A stretch of 64,000 nucleotides of DNA. It comes from Craterostigma plantagineum. Its lineage: Eukaryota > Streptophyta > Magnoliopsida > Lamiales > Linderniaceae. The notes below the pieces were generated by a model, which saw nothing but the letters and a program-made list of their open reading frames with translations, had not been told where the DNA came from and did no database searches. Positions 24,980 to 37,900 of the stretch are shown piece by piece; the stretch's first letter is position 1, and each line of letters starts with the position of its first letter. The stretch lies in NCBI GenBank assembly GCA_027422505.1, contig JAPQWV010000368.1:434001-498000 (forward strand), read 5' to 3'. The translations under genes and the position numbers were made by a program.

Positions 24980-26047
24980 TTAGATTAGTTAAGTATTATT
25001 AGTTAATTACTACAATAGTAATGAGTATAAAACTTAGATATCTGTTGATTGCTGATATTTGTGTGTAATGTTCATTAATTGGGTTTAAGGATGGATTTGA
25101 AGGTTTGATTTTTATTACAAAGAGTATGATTGGTGTAGTTCTTTCTGATTATCACAATGTTATATGCAATAAGAATCATTTTTTACCAGCTCATCTCACG
25201 CTGAATCCCATGGTAAATGATGGACCTTTTACATTTATGCAAAGAGGCTAAGTTGGCTATAAACCGTCACTTTAGTATTGATTATTTACAATTTTACCTT
25301 TAATTGTTAAATTTCAATTTTATCCTTGATATTTTAATTTATTACAGTTATTCCTAACTTAAAAATTTTCTGTTTAAATTACTTTATGAATGATATGAAA
25401 TGTTGGAAGTATAAAAAAACACACACATTGGGTATATTTGGACACATATTAGGTGTGCTATACATACTAGTTCATATAATTCATTTCAAGCCATTTATTT
25501 AAACATCAATACGGTAACAAAATTTGAAAAAGAAATGGATGTTTTGTCGCCTTTTAGGAAATGGAATAATGTATTGAATTTGATATACATGACATGTCTA
25601 TATGTTATACAACTTATAAGATAGCATCGAAAAGTTATGCATAGTACATAATTTCGGACAAAATTGCAATTTAATGAAAGAAAATAAGAAAGAACTAGTA
25701 CTTTTTTCGGTTTTTGCAGTGCTTAAAATTTAATTATATTGAAATTATTTTAAATTTTGATTTATAATTGTTAGTGTTTAAGATGATGTATAATTTTTAA
25801 ATATATAAAAAGAAGATTAGTTGTAGAGGCATAAGTACAGTAAATAAAGGAGTGATAATTGATATGGAAATACTTAATTATAAATTAAGTTACAAATGAC
25901 ATAGTAAATTACAAATAAGTTACACACCAAATAGTGATCATTCACCCCAAACCAATTATTTTAATTGTATAGATTATTATTAATTGGACGAAATGTCCTT
26001 CAAACAGTTACAAGAAATGATACCGTGGAATGAAACTACTGATTATC
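24980..26047. other. AT-rich intergenic, convergent 3' flanks
   Basis: Between the plus-strand GTG1 and the minus-strand DUF1475 gene. Nothing coding seen. The last 70 bases resemble the flank of the second DUF1475 copy at 31890-31948 (TGATACCGTGGA shared), i.e. the duplicated 3' UTR. Confidence 0.5.
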
Positions 26048-26348
26048 TCAAGTAGAGCTTTCAACCAGCAGGCCTTCATCGTATTCGTGCACTTGTCTGA
26101 AATAAGGCAAATGTCCATTTAATAATATTACCCATAACCAAAATATATATATAGATATACAAACACACTTATATATTTAAAATTTATATTAAAATATTAG
26201 TAAAAATAACTTGCCTTATTTTTCGATGTGAAAAGAACTAGGACGGACGGATCTTGTGATGGGAGGCTCAATAATTGAAGCAAAATGTATACACATAGAC
26301 TGATGCTGTTACTTGCCCAAAATAAATAATCAACTCACATCTTAATGT

Positions 26349-26384
<36 letters not shown>

Positions 26385-27005
26385 TGATATGGTGCGGTGA
26401 GCACCTTATATGGGCATCTGCTGATTTGGCATCGATTTGTGTCAAATCAGCGTGCCATTTCAACATCAAATGCAACGTGACATTAATCAACACATCTTAG
26501 GCGTAAGACATTATGCTTATGTAGCATGTTCACGTGGGGTATATCAAGATCACACAACAAATGTCACGTAAGACGTGAACATGCCACGTCAGCATCATAT
26601 GTGTCGATGTTCATTAATGCATATACATTGGTGCCCACCTACCGTGAGCAACCACCATGAGCACCATAAGCAAATCTCTCAATATTTTGCGTTTTTTCGA
26701 TTCCTAACGTTGCCAAAATATCTATAGATCCACTCATATCCATTGCTAAACTAAATCGCCCTCTTCAACACGATAATTTTTAAGAAAATCATCACATTGG
26801 TACGTCGTCCACATGTGAAAAATAAATAATGAATATTCCTAAAAATTATTGTATTGGAGAGGGCAATTTAGGTTAGCAATGCATATGAGAGGGTCTACGG
26901 ATGTGTTGACGATGTTGGGAATCGAGAAAACGCAAAATATTGAGAGATTTGCTCATGGTGCTCATGGTGGTTGCTCACGATAGGTGGACACCATAGCAAA
27001 TCTTC

Positions 27006-27071
<66 letters not shown>

Positions 27072-29452
27072 GCAAGAAATCTAATTATTTACCTTCTAAA
27101 GAGGACTAACGAAATGATCCAAAATAAAGCAACTCTCCAACTCGACTCTTTATAAGCAATCCAAACCTGACACAAATCAAATGTTTCTAATAGCGTATTG
27201 TGGCAATGTCTATAGAGGATCATTTCATTGATTAAAGTTCAAACAAATGAGATTACTACACACATATATATTATATACAGGATATTACATTACCCCAAGA
27301 ATCACAAGGTGGGCATAAATATCCAACACTACTGCTTGTAACCACCTGGGAATATACACAAAAAGACATTAAAAATCAAGATTTACATATCCGCTGATAT
27401 ATATGAATATATACATACATAATGTTATTCGACATTTTCGAAATGATTACGAGCCAAGAAATCACTCACACTGTCCAAATGTGCCGACGAAAAGGAGATC
27501 CGCCTAGGCTAAAAGCGTAGACTAATGAGCACACCATGAGACAACATAGTACAGTGTAAAGAATTCTTGCACTTGCAACAGAGAGCAATTTTCTTGATTC
27601 TTCTTTGCATCTATAAGTCAGAAGAAGAAATAGCATTAGACGAAGAGCAAGAAATACGAATTATGAAGGTATGAAGGAAGAAATCGTACTCTGTCTTTCT
27701 CTTCGATAGAACGAAGTGTATAGAGTCTTGTAATGATTCTCTAGGAGACAACTTTATTAACTTCACCACAATGTATAGGCATGTAATGGGACTGAATAAG
27801 ATAAGACAATAGTACTCTTAGTCTGTTAGGGATTAAAGCGGTGGTAGACTAGAAATTCAGAGTAAAATACCTTTTATTAATAACGACGGATGAACAGACA
27901 GATATAAACGATACTAATAGCGACCTAATAGCTAATTCCGAGAGTTCGAGAACTCCGTCCTCGCATCCGAAAGTCAGACACTTCGGCCATCAAATATCCT
28001 AAACCAAGACCTTCCATTTATGCTACTGTCGCCCGTCCTTTTATAAGAGAAACTCATCTAAAAATAAGCCCAATAAGATCCCTAAGAGCATCTCCAATCG
28101 ATACCCAAAAACTCTAAATGTATACTAAAAGTGCTCCAACTGTACAGCAACCGCAAACTCAAAATGTGTTTCCGTCTTCTCTCTCATGTTTTAAAACACA
28201 TACATGCGTTTGAGAATAAGATATCCTAAAAGATGCGTTTGATGTTTTAAAAATTACAATATATACCCTATTTTTGTTTTAATTTTACTCATATAAAAAA
28301 TAAAAAATAAATAAAAGTATATAAAATGACTCCTGTTTATTATTTATTTTTTCTATGTTATTTTAAATGAAAAATATTGAGTTTACTATTAATTTTGTGA
28401 CATTATTTTTGCTAATCGAATTAAAATAAGAATGTGGTTTAATTTGTTAAGTTGTAAATTAAAGGGTAACATTAAAAAATGAGGTAGAAGAGTATATTAC
28501 ATTGATGGTCTTTTTGAGTTTGAGAATTGGCATGTCGGTTGGAGAAGAATTAATGCATTCTGAGTTTGAGAATGCGTTTGAGTTTGAGAATGAGTTTTTC
28601 GATTGGAGATGGTCTAATAAATCTTATTCACAATAATGATCCCTAATAAATCTGTCTACTACTAACTATAACTTATTCAAAATAAATTAATACTAATAAT
28701 AAGAAAATAATAATATTAAATATACTACCCTAACATAATCTATGACGAACTTAACAATAGACATGTAATGGATAACGAATCGATTATCGGGTTTTGTGTC
28801 TTATTACCTTCCGAAAATCAAAAGAAGGAACACCCAAACCGCCGTGGAAATCCAGTTTGATTCATCGTAGACTATCCAAGCCTTGGCGAACAACAGAAGG
28901 CATGCACTATTATGAGATTCAATTCGAACCATGGAAATAAGTGTAATAGATAGATCTGAAAACTGCTTACTGCTACTCCTAAGATGATGATAGATATATC
29001 AACCAAAGCAGCAATCATCCAACTGCGTATAAGAGTAGTACGGTGGTAATAAGATAAGATCCACTTTTTGCAAAGTGAACTATGAATGCTGCGAGCGTGT
29101 AAGAACATCACTCAAATTGACCCAAAAAAACATCAAGTAGACCTAACTTCATGAATCAAACCATCACTACTACAAAACAAGCCCAGAAAAACCCAAGAAA
29201 ATCAGCTCCATTTCTTCGACAAATCTTTCATGTCTGAACTATTACCGTAGCCTAATGGCGTAATCATCCCCCATAGCCACGAAAAACAGATGATTTTAAT
29301 TAGATAGACGTTTTAAGAGAAGAAACGTACGGAGAGAATATTTCCCGCGCGGGAATGAGCGGAAAACTTCCACTGTAGAAATAAAAGCAAGTGACCAAAG
29401 ATCCCAAGACAACGAACAGCGTCCTGAGAACAAATGCAAGAGAAACCTCCAT
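26048..29452 (-). CDS. DUF1475 membrane protein, copy A, 221 aa, eight exons
   Basis: Minus-strand exons: 29452-29331, 29022-28971, 28881-28808, 27791-27690, 27610-27470, 27345-27294, 27166-27093, 26096-26048; they total 666 nt with all phases consistent. The protein is made of two similar halves, each a hydrophobic helix (ALRTLFVVLGSLV-like, then SARILYTVLCCLMVCSLVYA), a short FPLIP or GSPFR loop, a W-x-x-A-x-L-D-I helix and a VW(I)xYxESxW motif (AWIVYDESNW, VWIAYKESSW). This duplicated pattern is that of the plant DUF1475 family, usually about 250 aa; the function is unknown and I predict a multi-pass membrane protein. The start is the Met aligned with copy B. Intron 3 holds a Tourist-like MITE and intron 7 a foldback element. 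Confidence 0.85.
26348..27068. repeat. (TA)n tracts flanking the foldback element
   Basis: A run of about 17 TA units at 26348-26381 and a longer one at about 27007-27066, on either side of the inserted element. The corresponding intron of copy B has a shorter TA run (36720-36741) and no such insertion. Confidence 0.85.
26386..27003. mobile_element. Foldback/MITE element in last intron of DUF1475 copy A
   Basis: Two arms of at least 140 bp face each other: about 26650-26800 (ACCACCATGAGCACCATAAG onward) and the reverse complement at about 26850-26990. The outer part (26386-26640) carries GTGAGCACC and TGCCACGTCAGCAT motifs shared with the element at 38992-39239. The insertion sits between two (TA)n tracts, so its target duplication is hidden. 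Confidence 0.65.
28086..28614. mobile_element. Tourist-like (PIF/Harbinger) MITE, 529 bp
   Basis: Ends GAGCATCTCCAATCGA and, at the right, the inverse of GACCATCTCCAATCGA. It is flanked by TAA on both sides (28083-28085 and 28615-28617), the 3-bp target copy of PIF/Harbinger elements. No ORF. It lies in intron 3 of DUF1475 copy A; copy B lacks it there. Confidence 0.8.
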
Positions 29453-29841
29453 GGGAGTCGTCGACTGAAGAAGATGAAGCTACAATACAATGCTTTGCTC
29501 CGTAGATATAGTAGGATGAGTTGTGGTTGGTTGAGCCTTGTTGAGTTGTTACCTTTTTTTTATTTAGATAAAAATATAATTTTAGGTCACTAAGTTCACA
29601 TGTTTTCTTTCTTGGATCACTATGTTTGATAATTGCAAAAATAGGTCACTAACTATGTATGCTAAAGTATTTTTTCGTTCAGACGCAAATTTGCGTTCGA
29701 AACAGGAGAGCGAAAGCAAAAAAAAACGCATTTTGCGTTTGCATTTACAGGGAGCAGTTTACTGCATTTTTGCATTTGCATTTGCATTTTGCGGTACTGT
29801 TGGAGATGGTCTAATGTAGAAAGATAATCTATCACGTTCGG
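29453..29841. other. Upstream of DUF1475 copy A, degraded MITE ends
   Basis: Promoter side of copy A for the first 100 bases. From about 29575 there are repeated AGGTCACTAA motifs and a right end GTTGGAGATGGTCTAA at 29800, likely remnants of an element related to the one at 28086. No coding sequence. Confidence 0.4.
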
Positions 29842-30385
29842 AGCATCTCCAATTGATACTTTATTTTTGGATAAAATACAAAACTAGAGTACGTTCTACT
29901 CTAATGGGATTCTATATTTGACACTAATATTGTGTTGACGATCAGAGATACTCTATCTAGAGTACGCACAATTTTCAACACCAAAGAAGTGTTATTAGTC
30001 TATTATATTTATATTTTGTTTAATAAAATATATTTAATTATATTTAAAATATTTGATAATCTTACAATAATAAAAGTAAAAATAATATTAATTCCACTTA
30101 TTTATTGCTATATTCCTTTTAATAAATAATTAAATAACATGCTAATTCTTTAATTTTTTATATTAATAATCATAAAATAGTCACATTTGAATCATTATAA
30201 TATCAAGTTTAATATGTCAATTATGATAGTAATAGAAAGAAATTTGATTTTTAGTGTAAAAAAGAAAGTTAATGGGTTGGAGTGAAAATTAGTATAGAAA
30301 GAATTAATTGGTTGGAGTAAACGCACCGTATCAATTGTATTATTGTCTAAAATTAAGTATATTTTTATGTCGTTGGAGATGCGGC
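29842..30385. mobile_element. Probable MITE with GCATCTCCAA ends
   Basis: GGAGCATCTCCAATTG at the left faces GTTGGAGATGCGGC at the right. The interior is AT rich and non-coding. The target duplication is not clear, so the exact ends are uncertain. Confidence 0.4.
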
Positions 30386-30871
30386 AACCTCTTGCCTTCC
30401 TTCTTTGACCTATTTTGTAAGTATTATTTAAATTGCATCTTATATATTTACTTTCACTTTATGAGATTTCTTCCGTCCCCATATATTTTTTGGGTGTGAA
30501 TAAAATCACCACTAGGGATTTCCCCTTTTTCATGTATTTTTTGAGTGTGTTAAAGAATCATGGGTTTGTTTCTTATTGCTCTTCTATTTGATTGGTGAAA
30601 TGGGCTTATAGCTTATTGCTTCAACAAAATGGGTGTTTTCTGGCCTTCCAAGATATGGAAAGATTGATCTGATAACATAGACGTGTCCGTATGTTTAATT
30701 AATTGCATATTCATATGTTCATAAGATAGCGTTATTTTTCGTAACATAATTTCGGAAAGTTTGAAAGTTAATTGAAGTAAATAACAAAAATGTTTCTTTC
30801 TTAGAAATCTATACTCTTATCTATTCTATTTTATTAAGCATGAGAGATGATTATAAATTGCTAATGTGTTT

Positions 30872-31400
30872 TTTTAAAAACTAGCATTTGACTGGAGTCA
30901 ACTTAAAAAAAAATAGTCTTCTCGATTTTACCTTTTAAAAAGCAGCCTTCAATTTAAGGGTATTTTCGTCTTTTTACAGGGTGTCTCTTTTTTCCACAGT
31001 AAAACCAAAATGTTAACTCGGGCACGTTAGGGTGGACGGGTGGGCTCAGACTCATGGGACCTCGTCAGGGGACCCGTGCTATATAGCAGGGGTCCCGCCC
31101 ATTTGCTCCTGCTGCAGTAGGCACAGCACAGCATGAGCGGTCCCCTGCAGCATGGGCGGGTCTCCTGTGCTATATAGCAGGGAGTCCCGCGCATGCTAGC
31201 AGGGGTCCCGCCCATTTGCTGCACAGCTTGGGCGGGTCTCCTGCAGCATAGCACTGACCCCCTGCTTAGGGGACCCGTGCTATGTAGCAAGGGACCCTGC
31301 ATTTTTTGGGACCCCAATTAGTAAGGGCATTACAGTCATTTTTCATTTGGAGGCTACTTTTTTAACTTTGACCACGTCAAATGCCATTTTCTTAAATTTC
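30872..31400. repeat. Inverted-repeat unit with a GC-rich core
   Basis: The left flank (AGCATTTGACTGGAGTCAAC at about 30883) is roughly inverted at the right (TTTGACCACGTCAAATGCCA at about 31365), both followed inwards by poly-A/T and TAGCCT/AGCCTTC. The core 31025-31315 is built from recurring blocks: GGACCCGTGCTATATAGCA, GGGTCCCGCCCATTTGCT and GGGCGGGTCTCCTG, in both orientations. It is likely a non-autonomous transposon, class unknown. Confidence 0.5.
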
Positions 31401-31948
31401 CCATTGCTCATTGGTTTGTCAAATTCAGAAAAAAAAAAATTAATAATAATTAACATTTAAGTTAATTCTTATAACTTTAATTTTTAGTTTATAAACATAC
31501 ATAATTAAATGTAAATTACAATTTCAATTATTTATTTAAATTAAACTAAATTTTTATGTATTTATATATTATAACACTTGCATTCGCAAGTGCAAAGAGT
31601 ACTAGTATAATAAAGATTACATGGTCGATAAAAAGTGTCAATTTGATTTGCTATAATTATTTATAAGTGTCCCTTAATTGAATAGTTACAGCTTTACCTT
31701 ATTATTTTTGTTTATTCTAAGTTTATTCTAAAATTAAAATTTTATTTGTTAAATAACTATTAATAACATAAAATGTTCAAAAAATTTAAATAAATTGATA
31801 TATTCGCACACGTACACGTTAATAACATAAAGTTTTCAAAAAAATATAAAATAAAATTGATATATTCGCACACGTGCAAGTTATTAATGACAGGAAATAT
31901 ATTTCAAACTGTCGATTGATACCGTGGAGCTAAACTATTGATAAAATC
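31401..31948. other. AT-rich spacer between the two DUF1475 copies
   Basis: Nothing coding. Two copies of a 35-50 bp motif (TGATATATTCGCACACGT) at about 31796 and 31857 form a short direct repeat. Confidence 0.4.
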
Positions 31949-34900
31949 TCATGCATAGCTTTCGACCAGCAAACTTTCATCGTGTTGGTTCACTTGTCTG
32001 ACCTGAAATAATTGCAATGTCATTTAATAATATTATCCACAAATCAAAATAGGTGTAATTACGTGTCAGACCCTAAAAGATATTTTAAGTTAGGTTTCAG
32101 GACACACTGTCCGAAATTTTAGGGTTCAGGACCCGATTTGGATAAAAATTGGGAGATGAGGACCTAGTGTTTAAACTGTATATGAACTGGTATCAGACGA
32201 TGGTTTTGTGTTATTTCAGAACACAGAAGTGGTGTTTAACGATAAAATGGTAATGCAAAGCAATTAAGTGGTACTGCAGAACGATGAAATGGTACTGCAG
32301 AACTATGAGTGGTACTACTTGTCCACGAAGTGTTATTGCAGGTCCATGAAGTGGTAAAAAAAACACTTAAGTGTATCGGGTCGTTAACCCTAAGAGTGTG
32401 TTTGGTAGGTGGTATTAGGGGGGTTAAGATGGGTAAGGATTAATAAAAGTTGTGTTTGGTAGGGAGGTTATTTTAAAGGTAGGATTTATTTTATACCTAT
32501 TAATACCCCCTATTAAGTATTAAATAAATCAGCCTTACCCCCTTCCTTCATCTAATCCTTTGTTCCTTTGACATATTTATCCCTGGTTTTAAAATTTATT
32601 TCCTTAGTTTACCCTTTCCATCGTTTAAACAAATCACATCACGATTCCAACATCAATTAGACCACATGCGACCTTCCAACCAACGAGTAACGATCATCTC
32701 ATTCGAGGAGACCCAAACAACCAGCGAGCGTCCCAGTCCCAGAGGTGATAAAAACCGTCCAAGCACAAGAATAAACCTTACCTTTGAAAGCTGGTATGAT
32801 TTTATGTTAAACCTAAATTTTTTAATTGGGGGATTTGGTAGATATTGTCGATTCTTTGCCTTGATTGTTGCTTTGTGAGGTTGAACGTGCTGCGCACATA
32901 TGGGTTTGGTAGATAAAAAATGGGTGCATGATATTTTATGTTCTTTCTGTATTCTTAGACGAAGTATGCTTATTTTTCAATTTCTTTTAGGTTTTTGATT
33001 TTAAAATGGGCTCCAAAGATGATGATATTGCTGCGATGATGGTTCTTGGACTATTAGCCAATCATTTGTGTATGATACAGTTTGCTATATATATTTATCG
33101 GAAGAGAATTAATAGGAAAAAACAGAAAAAGTCGTGTGCTTATTCAATGTATGAAAAGATGCCCAAGCAGGTTGATTACTTGAAACATTTAATATCAGAT
33201 TCTTGTAGTACATCACATGAAAATTTGAGGATTAGTAGAGATGCATTTGGACGACTATGCATCATTCTTGAGAATTATGGAGGATTGCGGCCTTCCAAAT
33301 ATCTACAAGTTTCTGAGATGGTGTCAATATTTCTTGGTGTATTAGCGCATCATAAGAAGACACGAGAACAAAAGTTTCACTTTAGTAGATCAACTTGGAC
33401 AGTAAGTAAGCATTTCAGTTCCGTACTAGATGCAGTTCTTAGACTTCACGAGAAATTATTGGCCAAACCTCAGGACATTAGTACTGAAACTACTTCATCT
33501 AAATTCAAATATTTTCAGGTATTGGTTCCACTTTGTAAATTAATAAAAATAACTTTTTGATTTCATGATAATCACTAACTTTTTTTTATTTATTTCTTAT
33601 GTAAGAATTGCTTGGGAGCTTTAGATGGATCATACATCAATGTTACAGTAAAGTCAAGGGATATTCCACGATATAGAAATCGCAAGGGACTTACAACCAA
33701 TGTTCTCGGAGTATGTAATGAAGATATGAAATTTATATGTTTTGGCAGGTTGGGAGGGTTCAGTCGCTGATGGCCGTGTGCTTCGAGATGCTCTTTCACG
33801 AATAAACGAGTTCCGCGTTCGTAAAGGTAATTTAATTTTACATGTAGATGAAACATTAATGAGCATGATATATGTTTTACATTTTAAAATGTATTCTTAT
33901 GAAAAATTGCAGGTTGCTACTATTAAGCTGATAATGGATACACCAACAGCGAGGGATTTTTAACTCCTTATAGAGGCGTTCGCTACCATTTGAAGGATTG
34001 AGGAACAGGAACTCAAACTACTCAAAATGAAGGAGAGTATTTTAATATGAGGCATGCAAAAGCAAGAAATGTTATTGAGAGAACTTGGTGGGTTTGATGA
34101 AAAAAAGGTGGGGTATACTACGAAGCCCTTCGTTTTATCCAATACAGAAGCAGAATAAAATTGTCATAGCTTGTGCATTACTTCACAATTTCGTACGTAT
34201 GGAAATGGATGTTGATCCATTGGAGGTGGAGGTCCCCGAAGGATATCAAGAAGATGAAGTAAACGGGGATGAAAGTGAAGCTCAATTCATTAGTTCAATT
34301 GAAACGTCTACTGCATGGACGAGCTGGCGAGATAATTTGGCTACGGCCATGTATCTCGAGTGGCTGAATGGTTGAAGGAGACAGTTTAATGTTACTGATA
34401 TTTCTTATTTGCATTGTGTTGTTTTCTTATTTGATTACTATTTAGCTGATGAGATATACATTTGCTTGGTATTTGTGCAGTCTTAATTATTTGGACAGCC
34501 GTCAAACATTCTTTTTATTGAAGCAGTGTTATCGTTTGTAATGAGGTCTTCAATTTGTTGGTAAAATTTTCGTTGGGTGAGTGGCTCGTAAATTGCACAT
34601 TATGCTTGCGCATCTGTATTGTTTGTACAATCGTTGTAGATACATCTGTCTAACTAAAGTGGAGTTGTTGAAACATCTGTCTAACTAAAGTGTTATCTGT
34701 TTGTACAATCGTTGTAGAAACATCGTTCATAATAAACCAAAGTGGAGTTGTTGATAATGAAATAGGAGTCGTGACAATATTTCAAACTAACACATAAAAA
34801 AGCTAAAATACCTCAATAAAATATAAACATGACAGCAAAAGTTAATTAACCGCTTGTCATGCTCTTCACCAAATGGAAGCGTTCGACTTCATTCATGGCT

Positions 34901-37900
34901 AGAAAAATCTGTAGTTTTCCTGAATTGTTGATAATGGCATCGGAAACCTCGAACAACTGCATGGACGACAAGTTCAAAGGCATATTTTTAATTATCGCAG
35001 CAGCCTTGCTTTTATTTTCTGCCTCTGCTCCGATTCTCGACACTCCTTCCATTAATATTTTGGTTGTCTCTCGAGATATTTCTCTCATTTCATTAATGAA
35101 ATCCTGATCTTCGATCTCTTGTCGTTTCCTTTTAGCTTTTTTCTTGGACTGCTGATTATCACTAGCAGGTGAAGAACGACCATCAAGTGTGGGAGAATCA
35201 CCAGAAGGTCTATTAGTCGCGGGAAAGTTGGTAGTACTCGGAATTTCTTCCGTCTGTGAGGTGAATGTTTCATCCTCTAGTCCTCTTTCATCAGTAATGC
35301 CAATTGCATTTTCTCCTGTGGCTCGATCACTACCAAAAATCTCACACCAATCTTCATACATAAGCCATGTTTTGTATCTTACAGCTTTGTAGACTTTTGG
35401 GGAGTGCTGCAAGAAAAGGGAATAATAACTAAATATCATGTCTTTGAAAAATGATGGTATTAAATTATACATAAATTATATCTCTTATCTCGTTCCAGAG
35501 GTCATCAGTAGCATCTATCATTTTTGTATTTGGATTAAAACCTGTCCCTGACTTATTGAGCATGTCCTGCAACATGTAGTAATCTTTCTTCCATGTTTTT
35601 GTCTTGGACTCAATGTGAGGAAGAGCTTTAATATTTGTGTTGGGCAAGTACTTCCGCATAGTCTTCTCCAAAATATGGTGAAAGCCAGGTTTGAAGCCGT
35701 TTTCGCTTCTCCATCCATCTGTGATGATCTCTTTGAAAGACAAAATAAGCACCCTCTCCTCTTCTAATAGCCATGAACGTTTGGTGTTAATTTTAGCCCG
35801 CTCCATGCTGCCAAAATTATCAAGTATGAATAAATCTTCGAAAAACATATATGAGAAACAATAAATTAAGAATATAAGAAACTTGAGGTAATCAGATCGA
35901 AGCATAAGGAAATTGGAGGTGTAATGATCGTGCCTACCCTTGGTTAATAACAATGAAACAACGGTTAACTGATCAAAGAAAAGAACACACACATATCGAA
36001 GCAGCCATCTTTGAGAATTTGACATACAAAATATTTTTTGAATCAAACAAAATCAAGCAAAGAAAAATGGGAAACCTTAACTCAATGAGGTCAGCCGTCT
36101 ATGAACCAAACAAAAGTAAGCACAAATAATTATACTTGAATGGCAAACCTTAATTCAATGGCAAACCTTGTCTTCGAATGGTGAGCTGCGTACGGACTGT
36201 GCAGGAAAAGCCCTAGACAAATAATTATTAAATATTTAAATTATACACAAGGGTAAAATTGTAATTGATCCTAATTAAACCTAATACCATCTAAAAACCA
36301 TTACCAAACACAATGGACATTATTATTTAAACCCACCAACCAAACATTCAAAAAATTTATACTCCCCTTTATATAAACCCAATTAAAACTAATACCATCT
36401 AAACCCATCCCGCCAACCAAACGGGCTCTAAAAATTTTCTTACCTGAACTCTAAATAAAACTTAACTGAGGTCCTGAACTTTAAAAGCACCATCACAATA
36501 TATATATAGATATGCAAACACCCTTATATATTTAATATTTGTATTTTAAAAATATTAGTAATAACTTGCCAGATTTTTCGATCTGAAAATAATTAGGAAG
36601 GACGGATCTTGTGATGGGAGGCTCAATAATTGAAGCAATATGTATGCACATAGACTGATGCTGTTACTTGCCAAAAAATAAAAAAACAATCAACTCAAAG
36701 CTTAATGTTATATATTCATTTATATATATATATATATATATGTAGCATGCAAGAAATCTAATTATTAGCCTTCTAAAGAGGACTAACGAAATGATCCAAA
36801 ATAAAGCAACCCTCCAACTCGATTCTTTATAAGCAATCCCAACCTGAGACATAAATCAAATGTTTTCAATAGCATTTGTGGGAATGTCTAGGGGTGTTCA
36901 TTCGGTAATAACCGAACCGAACCGAAAACCGAAAGTTCGGTTCGAGAATTTCATAAACCGAAAACCGAACCGAAACAATTCGGTTCGGTTTCGGTTTTTA
37001 CCGATTTTTTTGGTTCGGTTCAGTTAACTGACCAAAAAACCAAATTTTTAATAAAAAAATAAAAAACATTAATATTAATACGATTTTATTTATATATTTT
37101 TATTATCATATTTTTCTTTGTATAATCATATAAAAATATATCATTATATATTTTATATAATAATATATATATGTATTAAAATAAAAAAAATAAAAAGGAA
37201 TTCGGTTATTCGGTTCGGTTCTGTTTACCGAGGGTAAAAAACCGAAACCGAACCGAATACAAACCGAAAACCGAACCGACGGTATTCGGTACGAACCGAA
37301 ACTTCGGTTTCGGTTCGATTCGGTCGGTTAACCGACATTTGAACACCCCTAGGAATGTCTGTGGGAACATATCACCTAATTAAATTCAATAAATGCAATT
37401 ATTACACACAAACATATATACATATATTGTAGATTACATTACCCCAAGAATCACAAGGTGGGCATGCATATCTATCACTATTGCTTGAAACAACCTGTGA
37501 TAACAATACATAAACAAGAGATTAAAATGTGAGCATCATAAGATTTCTCTCTGTATATATGTTCATCACTCACACTGTCCAAATCTGGCGACGAAAAGGA
37601 GAACCGCCGAGGCTAACAGCGTAGACCAATGAGCACACCATGAGACAACATTGTACACTGTAAAGAACTCTTGCACTTGCAACAGAGAGCAGTTTTCTTG
37701 GTTCTTCCATGCATCTATCTATAAGCAGAAGAGAAATAGCATATTAAGAAGAACCACCCAAGAAAAAAAAAAGGTTCAAGAAATGTGAATTTCTGAAGGT
37801 AAGAAGAAAGAAACCGTACGCTGTCTTTCTCTTGGATAGAACAAAGTGGATAGGATGAGATTCTCTTTCTCTAGCAGACAACTTCATTACAATGTATAGA

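Larger units (their letters stand above)
32394..36428 (+). mobile_element. PIF/Harbinger transposon, 4,035 bp
   Basis: The left end GAGTGTGTTTGGTAGGTGG faces the right end read inward as GAGCCCGTTTGGTTGGCGG. TAA flanks both ends (32391-32393 and 36429-36431), the standard 3-bp target copy. Inside are a DDE transposase gene on the plus strand and a convergent Myb/SANT-like gene on the minus strand, the two-gene plan of PIF/Harbinger. The transposase is broken and the Myb-like gene is intact. Confidence 0.9.
32051..36496. mobile_element. Insertion in DUF1475-B intron 7: degraded outer element hosting a Harbinger
   Basis: Comparison with intron 7 of copy A shows that the sequence is collinear up to 32050 and again from about 36497, so everything between is inserted. 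The outer pieces 32051-32390 and 36432-36496 are inverted-repeat-like (TTTCAGGACACAC and AGTTCAGGACCTC). They appear to be one roughly 400-bp non-autonomous element that was later split by the 4-kb Harbinger. Confidence 0.6.

Noticed and set aside
27510..27610. Frame with stops in DUF1475-A exon 5, suggesting a pseudogene
   Set aside because: The stops are in a different frame; the frame that matches the family and fits the splice phases is open in both copies.
31027..31317. 96-codon minus-strand ORF
   Set aside because: Comes from the GC-rich mirrored repeat blocks; no protein-like conservation.
35085..35273. Minus-strand ORF overlapping the Myb-like gene in another frame
   Set aside because: Shadow of the real exon at 34846-35406.
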